DNA of 64,000 bases from Haliclona indistincta (GCA_964017065.1 OZ024787.1:3563903-3627902); one strand, 5' to 3'; numbered from the stretch's first letter, positions 48,523 to 60,626 are shown. Notes: a model not told the origin generated them from the sequence alone. Program-made: numbers and translations.

Positions 48523-49506
48523 TTATAGTACAAAGAGTTCAATCACTTGAAGAGGAGTGTCTCCATTGTTAATGTCAAAGTCTCCACACACTCTCAGTTC
48601 AATGTCCTCAGTGGTGGTCTCACTGAGTGTCTTTTTGAACCATGGCATGTTTGGGTGAGTACAGCAGGGAGCCTCCTCACCAGGACATTGCTGTCCATCC
48701 CACAGTGTATCATTAGGGTAAAGGGTATTGGTACAGCAAGTGTAATCATTGTCACCAGTTTCACAGTAGTAGTCACTACCAACAAATGATGGAGGAGGAG
48801 CAAGTGGATAGTCATCATTACAGGGACAATTATTTCGAGATCCTACATGGACAAGATTCACTCCATTAGCATAGGTCCAGATGTGCTTGCGAGGAGCACT
48901 ACCGTATGTGATGGATACTCCTTCAACATATACATCATCAATAGTTCGTGAAGGGATGAGATAATAAGGACTAAAAGCATCTGGTGTACCACGTTGATAG
49001 CCTCGTAGCTGTCCACACACTTGAGAGTAGTTCAGTCCTAGTGTGGAGAACACTGTGCTCTGACATCCTGCAGGACCATTCCGGCCACAGAGAGTCAGTC
49101 CTGAGAGGGTTGTCTGTGTCAGTCCCTGAGGGCAGGTGGCACCAGACTGTGACATGTTGATATAGGCCACTCTTGTCCAGCCTCCCTCTCCTCCACAGTT
49201 GGTCCCCTCCATGTCACAGTAGACCTGCACTAGTGAGCCATTAGGAACACGTATCTGGTAGTAGCCTGAGGGAGCTGGTGGGAAGCAGTGAAGAATCTCT
49301 TGACAAGATTGCAGCTTGGAAGGGTTGCAGCTAGGAGGATCCAGTTGCTGCTGAATCTGTTCGAGAGTCTCCATCAAGTGTTGATCCTGCAGTGGGTCAT
49401 ACTGACCACACTCAGAGGATACTGGATAGGTGACTGGAGTGAACCCATTCACTATACCACCAGCCAGCAGTAGGTAGAACAGCACACGGACCGATTTCGT
49501 TGCCAT
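48523..49506 (-). CDS. Fibrinogen-like secreted protein, array copy E, intact
   Basis: 327 residues, single exon, start MATKSVRVLFYLLLAGG. Constant scaffold as in the family. Variable segments: SPYYLIPSRTIDDV with the variant YVEG, LVHVGSRNNCPCNDD, CCTNTLYPNDTLWDG and CGDFDINNGDTPLQ. It ends LFVL, while D, its partner in the 5' flank, ends LFVR. The 5' end is therefore D-like and the 3' end F/G-like. The change PWFKKT removes one N-glycosylation site present in most copies. Confidence 0.87.
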   Translation of the reverse strand: MATKSVRVLFYLLLAGGIVNGFTPVTYPVSSECGQYDPLQDQHLMETLEQIQQQLDPPSCNPSKLQSCQEILHCFPPAPSGYYQIRVPNGSLVQVYCDMEGTNCGGEGGWTRVAYINMSQSGATCPQGLTQTTLSGLTLCGRNGPAGCQSTVFSTLGLNYSQVCGQLRGYQRGTPDAFSPYYLIPSRTIDDVYVEGVSITYGSAPRKHIWTYANGVNLVHVGSRNNCPCNDDYPLAPPPSFVGSDYYCETGDNDYTCCTNTLYPNDTLWDGQQCPGEEAPCCTHPNMPWFKKTLSETTTEDIELRVCGDFDINNGDTPLQVIELFVL

Positions 49507-51132
49507 CTCTTGAATCTCGACATAGAATAATACTGGCTTATTATACTCATGCAATAAGATCACTCCTACTATTATGAGTTAGTATGTTTTTGTAATAATC
49601 TATGTGTACTGTAGATATTTTGTAATCTTTCAATCTTGATAGTTTATAGTTCTACTTTTCACAGTGTATGATTTGAAAATCTAGTGTTTCAGATTCACAT
49701 CGTATCAAGTACTTGTAAAAACTTTTATGATATACTGTCTCTGAATGTTGTTTATTCGTCATGTGGTCCCACTTCCTAAGTTTAGGGATTGGAAATTTGG
49801 AGCAATAACATGACATAGCTTTTGAAAGTGTATTTGTTCGTAACCTTTTTGCCCAGAGTCTGAGATTTTCATTCTGGAATCCTTTCCACTGTCGCTATAA
49901 TTTTTGTGTACACATATTCAACAGCTTCTCACTACACTACTACATGCATTCTCAATATTAGACCGTTAACCATTATATACTAGCCTTAATCTTGACAATC
50001 TTCAAAGCTACTGGATCACTAACTCACTGGCTACCAGTCAGCTAACTCTGACTCAAACTTGTATATGCATGTGCCGTTGGTATTAATTCTTGCTATACAA
50101 TAAGAGTGTTATTCACTTTTCGTGGCTTTCTTGTTTCTAATTTACGGCATGATTCTTTCCTAGACGCTTAGGCTTCAAAGGCAGCATTTTGAAGCGGCTG
50201 TATACTGCCGTATAGCGGGAAATTAATGCTGTAGAAATATTTCACGAATTGCAGATTATTTACAAATATTTTGATTTAAGATAGGGCAATAGCGCTGATT
50301 CGCGAAGATATTATTTGATTGTTTATGTTGTGCGTATCATAAGAACTAGGTCATAAATACATGTCAGCTGGAGTTGTTACCAATGGACAATACCGCAAAG
50401 GGAAGCTGTAGTAGCAGAGCATGTATGCACTTGCTCAGTTGCTGGGTTTTCACTGTCAGTTACTGTAACATTCTTATTTGGTGGTGTAGCTATTAAAAGA
50501 TACGGCAATAACACTCGACTTTGGGAGTGTTTTTAAAGGGCTTTAAAACCACATTACACTATGTAAGACAGTCGGGGAATGCTAACGCAACCTTATACCT
50601 TAAGCAGTGCTTGTCAATGGCTATTCAACAAGGAAGCACTATCTCTGTCTTAGGTACTCGCAATTTTTTACCTCCTTTGCCTGACTTGGTTTTATGTTGT
50701 TTTTATTGTTTGTTTTTGTTAGCTCTTTTTGTAAACCCTAGTTGTTGTTTTTTTCTCCTTCCTTTACATCTAAGTGTGTTACATAATTGTTCTATGAATA
50801 ATGTTAACAGCTACATGTGTGTAAGAAGCTTTTAAGGAAATTTAAATCAGCTAACAGGCATGAATTATATAAACCACTGACGGATGAAACCAAATGCTTA
50901 ACCCTTGTGTGTCCACGTGTCCATTATCGATAAACTGCTACTACATTAGCTGCTAACAACATACATTTACATGTAGATTTTGACTGTTATACTGAAATGT
51001 ACGTTTTAAATTAAATGCACATTGAAAAATAACTGGATATAATAAGTCTGATAGCTAGATTCACAACTTTACTACTACAACACTACATGTCTACAACTGA
51101 CACACTCTACATAATTGATTCATTATCTGGAT
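49507..51132. repeat. Spacer E-F built of duplicated blocks
   Basis: 49507-50310 matches the 5' flank of copy D. 50317-50880 matches 53178-53730 upstream of copy G (cagctggagttgtt, cactcgactttgggagtgtt, gtaagaagcttttaaggaaa). 50885-51132 matches the 3' flanks of E and G. No gene is supported. Confidence 0.75.
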
Positions 51133-52131
51133 TTATAGTACAAAGAGTTCAATCACTTGAAGAGGAGTATCCTCAGTGGCAATGCCTTCATCTGCACACA
51201 CTCTCAGTTCAATGTCCTCAGTGGTGATCTCACTGAGTGTCTTGTTGAACCATGGCATGTTGGGGTGAGTACAGCAGGGAGCCTCCTCACCAGGACATTG
51301 CTGTCCATCCCACAGTGGATCATTGAAGAAAAGTTTAGTTAAGTCACAGCAAGTTTTATCATTGTCACCAGTCTCACAGTAGTAGTCACTACCAACAAAC
51401 GGAGGAGGAACAACAGCATTACCAGTATTGCAGGGACAATTATATTGTGGTACTCCTACAAAAAAAAGATTCACTCCATTAGCGTAAGTCCAAATGTGCT
51501 TACGAGGACTATCATATGTGATGGATACTCCATCGACATATAAATCGTCACTTGTTTGTGAAGAATTTTTATAATAAGGACGGAAAGCATCTGATGTACC
51601 ACGTTGATAGCCTCGTAGTTGTCCACACACTTGAGAGTAGTTCAGTCCTAGTGTGGAGAACACTGTGCTCTGACATCCTCCGCCAATCGGTGTTGTTATA
51701 TTATAATCTCCATCCATTCTACCACAGAGAGTCAGTCCTGAGAGGGTTGTCTGTGTCAGTCCCTGGGGGCAGGTGGCACCAGACTGTGACATGTTGACAT
51801 AGGCCACTCTCGTCCAACCTCCCTCTCTTCCACAGTTGGTCCCCTCCATGTCACAGTAGACCTGCACTAGTGAGCCATTGGGAACAAGTATCTGGTAGTA
51901 GCCTGAGTGAGCTGATGGGAAGCAATGAAGAATCTCTTGACAAGATCTGAGGTTGCAGCTAGAAGGACCCAGTTGCTGCTGGATCTGTTCGAGAGTCTCC
52001 ATCAAGTGTTGATCCTGCAGTGGGTCATACTGACCACACTCAGAGGATACTGGATAGGTGACTGGAGTGAATCCACTCACTACACCACTAACAAAATAGA
52101 GCAGCACGCAAACTGCTGGTTTGACTGCCAT
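51133..52131 (-). CDS. Fibrinogen-like secreted protein, array copy F, intact
   Basis: 332 residues, start MAVKPAVCVLLYFVSGV; the leader is diverged and shorter. It has an insertion after the central Leu-Cys-Gly (RMDGDYNITTPIGGGCQ) found elsewhere only in copy H. Variable segments: RPYYKNSSQTSDDL, LFFVGVPQYNCPCN, CCDLTKLFFNDPLWDG, CADEGIATEDTPLQ. The otherwise constant CG of the last segment is CA here. Ends LFVL, unlike H (LFVR), so the shared insertion sits between unlike ends. Confidence 0.87.
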   Translation of the reverse strand: MAVKPAVCVLLYFVSGVVSGFTPVTYPVSSECGQYDPLQDQHLMETLEQIQQQLGPSSCNLRSCQEILHCFPSAHSGYYQILVPNGSLVQVYCDMEGTNCGREGGWTRVAYVNMSQSGATCPQGLTQTTLSGLTLCGRMDGDYNITTPIGGGCQSTVFSTLGLNYSQVCGQLRGYQRGTSDAFRPYYKNSSQTSDDLYVDGVSITYDSPRKHIWTYANGVNLFFVGVPQYNCPCNTGNAVVPPPFVGSDYYCETGDNDKTCCDLTKLFFNDPLWDGQQCPGEEAPCCTHPNMPWFNKTLSEITTEDIELRVCADEGIATEDTPLQVIELFVL

Positions 52132-54037
52132 CTCGATAAGTAAGGCAGTAGTGGTACGAGTTATATTTACATAAGATACAGATGTTGATTAAGAAAAATG
52201 ATCTTGTGAGTAAGTCTGTAAAATCATTTTCAGAAACATGTTATTGTTCTCACGCTGGCTTTTTCCCTCTTTCAATATGCATTGTATATACATGTGTTGT
52301 TTGCAATGTGTCCGTTGGTATTTATGCTTTAAAACTTACTGTACAGTAAGATATTATTTCACTTTTCATGGCTTTCATGTTCTAATTTATGGCGTGATTT
52401 ACTCACCTAGACAGCTATTAGGCTTCAAAGGGAGCTTTGTAAAGAATATACTATTATACATGTGCATATTGTAATGAGAAGGAGAATACTGGATACGTGA
52501 CTAAACCCACTCACTACACCACTAAACAGCAGTAGATAGAACAGCTCATGAACATGTTATTAGGCTGTCATCTCAACAAACACGACAAAAGTTGTAGTTC
52601 GTTTGTTTTTCTAAGATACAGGTGTAGATTAATAATGCACATGCTCATAATTATTGTGATCTGATGATGAGTTTATTTTGTAAAATTGTTTTCAGAAACA
52701 TGGCATAGTTTCTCACACTGGCTATTCCTTTCATTGTTTCTCTTTCTTTATGCATTGTGTGTAGTCTGTGTGTCTACATAATATGACCCAACATCTGTTT
52801 ACATCTACTAGTACTGAAATTTGCTGTATGGCTAGATTCCGTTAGTTTACAAGATGGAACTTGGTGATTTCATGTGGTTTTAAGTTGAAGTTGTGGTGGT
52901 AGCTAGCTTTGTGAACAATTGGGCTTCCTTCAGAGGCAAAACTGACCATAATAGTGTACATTTGAACTAGATGACTTGATCTGCGGTAGCTCAGCTCATA
53001 TGATGCAGCTGTGTATCAACTTCTGAGAACACACCTTTATTTTAGCATAATTATACATGTGTTGTCCTTGATATACATGTACATGGTGTTCCACCATTAT
53101 AAGCCCTATACAACACTTCTTCAAAGTATCACTGGAAAGACCTGAATACTGATGTGTGATATGAAAACATGTTGATGGATTGTTTATGTTATGTGTATCA
53201 TAGGAACTAGGTCAGAAATACATGTCAGCTGGAGTTGTTGTCAATGGACAATACCGCAAAGTGAAGCTGTAGTAGCAGAGCAGTATGCACTTGCTCAGTT
53301 GCTGGGTTTTTATACTCTCAGTAACTGTAACATTCTTATAATTTTGGTGGTGTAGCTATATTAAAAAATACGGCGATAACACTCGACTTTGGGAGTGTTT
53401 TAAAGGGCTTTAAAACCACATTGCACTATGTAAGACAGTCGGGGAATGCTAACGCAACCTTATACCAGCAGTGCTTATCAATGGCTATCCAGCAAGAAGA
53501 GCTCTCTCTGTCTTAGGTACTTGTAGTGTTTTACCTCCTTTACCCGACCTGCTTTAGCTTTTGTGTTGTTTTTATTGTTTGTTTTTGTAAAGCTTGGTTG
53601 TTTTTTTTTGTTTTTTCTCCTTCCTTTACATCTAAGTGTGTTACATAAATATTCTAAGAATAATGTTAACAGCTACATGTGTGTAAGAAGCTTTTAAGGA
53701 AATTTCAATCAGCTAACAGGTATGAATTATACTAACCACTGACAGATGAAACCAAATGCTTAACCCTTATGTGTCCACATGATTATAATTATTATCGATA
53801 AAGTAAGGTAGTGCCACACTGCTACTACACTAGCTGATAACATAGTTGAATTGTTTTGACTGTTATACTGAAATGTACGTTTTTAATTAAATACACACTG
53901 ATAAATTACTGAATCTAAGAAGTCAGTTAATCTACAACTGATACTTTACATCATGATTGCTAGATTCACAACTTTACTACTACAACACTACATGTCTACA
54001 ACTGACACTCTCTACATAATTGAGTCATTATCTTGAT
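52132..54037. repeat. Spacer F-G with duplicated blocks
   Basis: 52258-52480 resembles the flank of D/E (atgcattgtatatacatgtg, tccgttggtatt). 52680-52760 recurs at 55345-55440. 53178-54037 matches 50317-51132. It contains the leader remnant at 52482-52570. Confidence 0.7.
52482..52570 (-). pseudogene. Leader remnant of a fibrinogen-like copy
   Basis: The reverse strand from 52570 reads MTA, two stops, then HVHELFYLLLFSGVVSGF, clearly the family leader (LFYLLLAGGVVSGF). No body follows. The copy was lost by deletion, leaving the signal-peptide region. Confidence 0.75.
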
Positions 54038-55042
54038 TTATAGTACAAAGAGTTCAATCACTTGAAGAGGAGTGTCTTCATTGGTAGAGGATTCATCTCC
54101 ACACACTCTCAGTTCAATGTCCTCAGTGGTGGTCTCACTGAGTGCCTTTTTGAACCATGGCATGTTGGGATGAGTGCAGCAGGGAGCCTCCTCACCAGGA
54201 CATTGCTGTCCATCCCACAGTAGATCATTAGAGAAAAGGATAGTGTCACAGCAAGTTTCATCATTGTCACCAGTCTCACAGTAGTAGTCACTACCAACAT
54301 AAGGAGGAGCAACTGCAGGATTGCCTTCGTTGCAAGGACAATTTAACTTTTTTCCATGTTGTTGGTGGTATACAAGGTTCACTCCATTAGCGTAAGTCCA
54401 TATGTGCTTACGAGGAGCACTACCGTATGTGATGGATACTCCATCAACGTATGGATCGTCAATGGTTTGTGAAGGGTTGATATTGTAGGCTCCAAAAGCA
54501 TCTGGTGAACCACGTTGATAGCCTCGTAGTTGTCCACACGCTTGAGAGTAGTTCAGTCCTAGTGTGGAGAACACTGTGCTCCGACATATTGAACCACTTC
54601 TACCACAGAGAGTCAGTCCTGAGAGGGTTGTCTGTGTCAGTCCCTGAGGGCAGGTGGCACCAGACTGTGACATATTGACAAAAGCCACTCTCATCCAGCC
54701 TCCCTCTCCTCCACAGTTGGTCCCCTCCATGTCACAGTAGACCTGCACTAGTGAGCCATTGGGAACACGTATCTGGTAGTAGCCTGAGGGAGCTGATGGG
54801 AAGCAGTGAAGAATCTCCTGACAAGATTTGTTTTGAGGAGGGTTGCATCCTGGAGGACCTAGCTCCTGATGGATCTTGCTGAGTGCTTCCATCAACTGGT
54901 CATCTTGTAGAGGGTTACCCTGACCACATTCAGGTGTGGTCTGGGGATTGTAGATGACTGGTGCCAACCCGCTCACTACACGATAGTCACAAGCCGACAA
55001 CAGATAACAGCAGATCAGTAGACGTAGTATTATAGTAGCCAT
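54038..55042 (-). CDS. Fibrinogen-like secreted protein, array copy G, intact
   Basis: 334 residues, start MATIILRLLICCYLLSAC, with the most divergent signal peptide. An ATG 24 bases upstream is also in frame. The N-terminal segment differs (LAPVIYNPQTTPECGQGNPL, then SKIHQELGPP). Scaffold intact. Variable segments: GAYNINPSQTIDDP, LVYHQQHGKKLNCPCNEG, CCDTILFSNDLLWDG, CGDESSTNEDTPLQ. The second is nearly the same as in copy J. Ends LFVL. Confidence 0.87.
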   Translation of the reverse strand: MATIILRLLICCYLLSACDYRVVSGLAPVIYNPQTTPECGQGNPLQDDQLMEALSKIHQELGPPGCNPPQNKSCQEILHCFPSAPSGYYQIRVPNGSLVQVYCDMEGTNCGGEGGWMRVAFVNMSQSGATCPQGLTQTTLSGLTLCGRSGSICRSTVFSTLGLNYSQACGQLRGYQRGSPDAFGAYNINPSQTIDDPYVDGVSITYGSAPRKHIWTYANGVNLVYHQQHGKKLNCPCNEGNPAVAPPYVGSDYYCETGDNDETCCDTILFSNDLLWDGQQCPGEEAPCCTHPNMPWFKKALSETTTEDIELRVCGDESSTNEDTPLQVIELFVL

Positions 55043-56248
55043 GCCTTCTCCTGGTCTCGTTTGCATCTATTTGCTGTATTTATGTGATTACATCAAATTG
55101 GCAGCAATCACTTGTATATTGTGTATGTACAATTGTATATTGTATACAATAATTGTATAAGCTTGTGTATCTATGTCATGTATATACAAGAAATGTCATG
55201 TATATACAAAGAATGTTGTGTATTTACATGACATTCATTGTACACTTGTATTTACAGGACATGTAGATACAAAGTATGTGATTGACTACAAGAAAAACAT
55301 CCTTTAGATTAATAATGCAAAATTTAATACTCATATTGATTGAGTTTTTGTAAAATCGTTTTCAGAAACATGTCATGGTTTCTCACACTGGCTATTCCTT
55401 TCATTGTTTCTCTTTCTTTATGCATTGTGTGTAGTCTGTGTGTGTCTACATAATTATAATCATTGGCTCTAGTACACTTTATTTGTACACTCAGCACATT
55501 CTTATTGGTGATGTACAGCTATTAGAATGATAATGGTTATAGCACTTGACTCTAGAGGTGTCTTTCGAAAAACAGGCGTTCTTATGTAAGGAGATCTTCA
55601 ATCAGCTAACAAGCATAAATTTTGATAAATATGTTCTACCAACCAACCTACTGACAGATGGAATCGAATGCTTAACCCTTCTTGTATGTCCACGTGTCCA
55701 TGATATTCTTTATCAACTACTATACAGTAGTACCTACATCAGCTGCTAGATCATAGTTGCACTGTATTCTGACAGTTACCGCATTTCTTCTAAAGATTCG
55801 GCACCCCTTATTATTCGGCACGTTGTTGCTTAAATGCGTACTAAACCTCTAAATTTTGGTTCTTCGTCACAGTAAGCCAACAGCCCGACGTGAAAAGTCC
55901 TGTACTTCATGTAAAAGAGCTGTAGACGCGTTCTCGTTCAAACACATGCTCGTCGCCACACCTCCAATTTTTCGGCGCTTCTGAACTTCTGCCACAATTA
56001 CCTTCAAATAGTGGGCAAACAAATCTCATATTATTTATTTTGTGCCGAATTTTTAGAAGAAATACGGTATACTGTAAAAATGTATTAATTGTTTTAAAAA
56101 AGGTTTTTATTTTTTAATACACACCGATTATATTATTACTGAATCTAAGAAGTCTGTTAGTCTACAACTGATAATTTACAATCTGATTGCAAGAGTACAC
56201 TAATAAAATAGCTATGCACAATAATGAATACAGTTACACACTTAAAGA
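55043..56248. other. Spacer G-H with a MITE and short repeats
   Basis: 55085-55260 has repeated tgtatatac/gtacaa motifs. 55345-55440 duplicates 52690-52760. The MITE at 55777-56069 is listed separately. No gene is supported. Confidence 0.6.
55777..56069. mobile_element. MITE with TIR TACCGCATTTCTTCTAAAGA
   Basis: taccgcatttcttctaaaga (left, continuing ttcggcac) is answered by tttttagaagaaatacggta (right, preceded by gtgccgaa). 293 bp with arms of about 27 bp and no frame. Confidence 0.88.
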
Positions 56249-57230
56249 CTAGCGTACAAACAGTTCAATCACTTCAAGACGAGTGTCTTCATCGTCAATA
56301 TCATAATCTCCACACACTCTCAGTTCAATGTCCTCAGTGGTGGTTTCACTGAGTGTCTTGTTGAACCATGGCATGTTGGGGTGAGTGCAGCAGGGAGCCT
56401 CCTCACCAGGACATTGCTGTCCATCCCACAGTGTGTCGTTAGAGAAAAGTTTAGACAAGTCACAGCAATTTTTATCATTGTCACCAGTCTCACAGTAGTA
56501 GTCACTACCAACAAACGGAGGAGGAACAACACTATTGTTAGTATTGCAGGGACAATTAGCTTTTGGCTCGCCATGCATAAGTCCAAATGTGCTTGCGAGA
56601 AGGACTGCCGTATGTGATGGATACTCCATCCGCATATGCACTGTTAATTGTCAGTGAAGGATTGAAAGAATAATACCGGAAAGCATCTGGTGAACCACGT
56701 TGATAGCCTCGTAGTTGTCCACACACTTGAGAGTAGTTCAGTCCTAGTGTGGAGAACACTGTGCTCTGACATCCTCCACCATTTGGTGTTGTTATAGTAA
56801 AATCACCATCCATTCTACCACAGAGAGTCAGTCCTGAGAGGGTTGTCTGTTTCAGTCCCTGAGGGCAGGTGGCACCAGACTGTGACATGTTGACATAGGC
56901 CACTCTCGTCCAGCCTCCCTCTCCTCCACAGTTGGTCCCCTCCAAGTCACAGTAGACCTTCACTAGTGAGCCATTGGGAACAAGTATCTGGTAGTAGCCT
57001 GAGGGAGCTGATGGGAAGCAGTGAAGAATCTCTTGACAAGATCTGTTCTTTGAAGGGTGGCAATCCAGCTGCTGCTGGATCTGTTGAAGAGACTCTGTCA
57101 AGTGTTGATCCTGCAGTGGGTCATACTGACCACACTCAGAGGATACTGGATAGGTGACTGGAGTGAACCCACTCACTACACCACCAGCCAGCAGTAGGTA
57201 GAACAGCGCACGAACCTGTTGACCTGCCAT
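56249..57230 (-). pseudogene. Fibrinogen-like array copy H, 20-nt deletion
   Basis: Start MAGQQVRALFYLLLAGG. The scaffold is normal up to RKHIWTYA, then the frame runs WRAKS-stop. Compared with D (acttatgctaatggagtgaa then tctaatgcatg), copy H reads acttatgcatgg. About 20 bases are missing between two atgc motifs near 56573-56580, which fits deletion by short homology. The rest (MHGEPKANCPCN to the LFVR end) is intact in the shifted frame. Adding 20 nt gives 1,002 nt. Shares the RMDGDFTITTPNGGGCQ insertion with copy F. Variants VKVYCDLEG and GLKQTTLSG occur in otherwise constant positions, perhaps relaxed selection. Confidence 0.85.
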
Positions 57231-58054
57231 GCTATAGATCACAGCCTTGTTAGAGATCTTGAGGAAACAATGCATAGCTTTAAATGTATTTAGTGAAAAC
57301 ATTTTGGTTTGAGTAAAGTGAGAGAATGTTGCATATTGTCATTTCCTTTTCTACATTCCCATGTACTGGTACACTAATACACCACTAGCACTATGTGTTA
57401 CTGCTAGTAGTGTCGTCGTTCATGACCTGCTAAGTCTGTGAGACTCATGTTATGTAAATATGTTCCTCTCTTCACAATAATCAAATGTTTTTTAAAGCAC
57501 CACTCTACCAAATGCTAAACAGCACATTGTAGAGAACACTGAGCTCTGGATACATGCAGTGTAGAGATTCCTGTGTCAGTGAGTGAGTCTGTTCCAGATG
57601 ACACCACACTGTGACCTGTATAGTCTGATTTTTCTTTCCTTGTTGTTAAATGTAGTTGTTTATCCACTTTTGAACGCACACACACACACACACACACACA
57701 CATTGCATTACATGGACAGATTTGACTGTCAACAGTCTGGTTTATGGTACTGAAAACTGTGACACAAAGTTAGTATTATACAATCCACTGTGTTGTATTG
57801 TAAACCAACCTTAGCAATGCGGTGATAGAGGGCAAAATTTGTCAACATATTTATTAATAACTTGTCTGTGTCTCTTTGCTACTTGTCTGTGTCTCTTATT
57901 GTGTATAATGCTGTTTAAAATGCTGTTCAAAATTAGGATATTTTTAAAAAGTTTTATCTGCAAAGACGGCTAATTACATACTTCACAACTTTACTACTAC
58001 AACACTACATGTCTACAACTGACACACTCTACATAGTTGATTCATTATCTGGAT
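57231..58054. repeat. Spacer H-I, duplicated at 59300-60626
   Basis: gtcgtcgttcatgacctgc, ttgtagagaacactgagctc, ccttagcaatgcggtgat and the final catgtctacaactgacac recur in the I-J spacer. (CA)n at 57674-57700. No gene. Confidence 0.75.
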
Positions 58055-59035
58055 TTATAGTACAAAGAGTTCAATCACTTGAAGACGAGTGTCTTCATTG
58101 GTAGTGGGTTCATCTCCACACACTCTCAGTTCAATGTCCTCAGTGGTGGTCTCACTGAGTGTCTTGTTGAACCATGGCATGTTGGGGTGAGTACAGCAGA
58201 GAGCTTCCTCACCAGGACATTGCTGTCCATCCCACAGTGGATCATTAGTGTAGAGTGTAGTGAATCCACAGCAAGTTTTATCATTGACACCAGTCTCACA
58301 GTAGTAGTCACTACCAACAAACGGAGGAGGATCAAGTGGATTGTCATCATTGCAGGGACAGTTATTTTTGAATGGTGGTTCTCCTATATAGAAAAGATTC
58401 AGTCCATTAGCATAGGTCCAAATGTGCTTGAGAGGAGCACTACCATATGTGATGGATACTCCATCAACATATACATCGTCAATTGTTCGTGAAGGATTGT
58501 TATAATAAGGACGGAAAGCATCTGGTGTACCACGTTGATAGCCTCGTAGTTGTCCACACACTTGAGAGTAGTTCAGTCCTAGTGTGGAGAACACTGTGCT
58601 CTGACATCCTGAACCATTCCGGCCACAGACAGTCAGTCCTGAGAGGGTTGTCTGTGTCAGTCCCTGAGGGCAGGTGGCACCAGACTGTGACATATTGACA
58701 TAGGCCACTCTCGTCCAGCCTCCCTCTCCTCCACAGTTGGTCCCCTCCATGTCACAGTAGACCTGTACTAGTGAGCCATTGGGAACACGTATCTGGTAGT
58801 AGCCTGAGGGAGCTGATGGGAAGCAGTGAAGAATCTCCTGACAAGATCTGTTCCTTGAATGGATGCAATCCAGCTGCTGCTGGATCTGTCCGAGAGTCTC
58901 CATCAAGTGTTGATCCTGCAGTGGGTCATACTGTCCACACTCGGAGGATACTGGATAGGTGACTGGAGTGAACCCGCTCACTACACCACCAGCCAGCAGT
59001 AGATAGAACAGCACACGGACCGGTTGACCTGCCAT
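58055..59035 (-). CDS. Fibrinogen-like secreted protein, array copy I, intact
   Basis: 326 residues, single exon, start MAGQPVRVLFYLLLAGG. Variable segments: RPYYNNPSRTIDDV, LFYIGEPPFKNNCPCNDD, CCGFTTLYTNDPLWDG, CGDEPTTNEDTRLQ. Differences from the consensus include PLKHIWTY, ETGVNDKTCC and EEALCC in positions constant elsewhere. Ends LFVL. The leader and 5' flank resemble copy H, the 3' flank copies F and J. Confidence 0.87.
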   Translation of the reverse strand: MAGQPVRVLFYLLLAGGVVSGFTPVTYPVSSECGQYDPLQDQHLMETLGQIQQQLDCIHSRNRSCQEILHCFPSAPSGYYQIRVPNGSLVQVYCDMEGTNCGGEGGWTRVAYVNMSQSGATCPQGLTQTTLSGLTVCGRNGSGCQSTVFSTLGLNYSQVCGQLRGYQRGTPDAFRPYYNNPSRTIDDVYVDGVSITYGSAPLKHIWTYANGLNLFYIGEPPFKNNCPCNDDNPLDPPPFVGSDYYCETGVNDKTCCGFTTLYTNDPLWDGQQCPGEEALCCTHPNMPWFNKTLSETTTEDIELRVCGDEPTTNEDTRLQVIELFVL

Positions 59036-60626
59036 GTTAGAGATCTTAAGGAAAAGATGCATAGCTGTATTTAGATGTATTTAGATGATGTATGTATTTA
59101 GTGAAAACAGTTTGGTTTGAGTAAAGAGAGAGGATGTTGCATATTTTCATTTCTCTCTATACATTCCCATGTACTGGTACTCCAATACAAATACACTAGT
59201 ACACCATTAGCAGGAGTAAATCTTTTCCTTAGTATGTTAGAGATCTTAAGGAAAAGATGCATAGTTTTGAATGTGTTTAGTGAAAACATGTTGGTTTGAG
59301 TAAAGTGAGAGAATGTTGCATTTTTAATTCCTTCTATACATTCCCATGTACTGGTACACCAATGCAAATACGTATCGCGCCTGTCTGCTCTTCTTTCGAC
59401 TTAATATCTGCCTTTCCAACAAGCTGAGACGGCGTACTGTAGCGCTTAGTAATCGAATTCCTTACATTTTCCCCAGGTTTTCCTGGGAAAATCAACGCAT
59501 GCGCAGACAGTCATTACCAGGCCACTAACTGAAGGGTGTGGACTGGAGACGAGGCTATAACACATACTGCTAGTGGTGTCGTCGTTCATGACCTGCTAAG
59601 TCTGTGAGACTCATGTTAGATAAAGAATTAAATATGTTCCTTTCTTCACAATAATCAAATGTTTTTTAAAGCACCACTCAACCAAATGCTAAGCAGCACA
59701 TTGTAGAGAACACTGAGCTCTGGATACATGCAGTGTATCAGTAGAGATTCCTGTGTCAGTGAGTCAGTCAGTTCCAGGTGACACCACACTGTGACCTGTA
59801 TCGTCCGATTTTTCTTGTCCTTATTGTTAAATGCTAATCCATTTTGAACACACACTTGCATAGCACTACATAGACAGATTTGACTGTCAACGGTCTGGTT
59901 TATGATACTGAATACAATGACACAAAGTTAGACTTGAAACACCCATTGTGTTATATTGTAAACCAACCTTAGCAATGCGGTGATGGAGTGTAACAATTCG
60001 TCAACATGTTCATGTTATCACAACAGTGCTCTTATTGCCTCATGTCTGTGTCTCTTGTAATGTGAGTTATGGGATTGACACTTAATGGACAGATATGACT
60101 GTCAATAGTCTGGTTTATGATACTGAAAACTGTGACACAAACTTAGTATTATACAATCCACTGTGTTGTATTGTAAACCAACCTTACCAATGCGGTGATG
60201 GAGGCCACTATTTGTCAACATGTTTACTACCGTACAGCTAGATATTTGGTGCACTAAAATTTTGGCGAATTTGGCGAATCGTCAAGCATTTGCCAAAACA
60301 TTAGTCGCTAAAATCTGACTTTCTATTACAGTAATACGTGAGCCAGGCACTGGGCGTTAAAATTAAAATCCCCAAACGCAAAATCTCGGACATTCGCCAA
60401 AATTTTGATCGTCAAAACTTCTAGCTAAACGGTACATGTTATGTCACTTATCATGTTTTTGTTATCAGATTGACATGTGCCTCTTATTGTGGATAGTGCT
60501 GTTTAAAATTGATGAAGTGATAAAATTTATCTACAAAGACGGCTAATTACATACTTCACAACTTTAATACTACAACACTACATGTCTACAACTGACACAC
60601 TCTACATAGTTGATTCATTATCTGGA
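59036..60626. repeat. Spacer I-J, duplicated blocks and a MITE
   Basis: 59100-59160 and 59280-59345 are two copies of the same flank (ttggtttgagtaaagtgaga, cattcccatgtactggtac). 59575-60200 repeats 57410-57850, with its last part present twice. No gene is supported. Confidence 0.7.
60228..60434. mobile_element. MITE with TIR TACCGTACAGCTAGATATTT
   Basis: taccgtacagctagatattt at the left, ttctagctaaacggta at the right, and a shared aaaattttggcgaat motif inside both arms. 207 bp, no frame. The terminal taccg/cggta is shared with the element at 55777-56069, so they may use the same transposase class. Confidence 0.82.
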
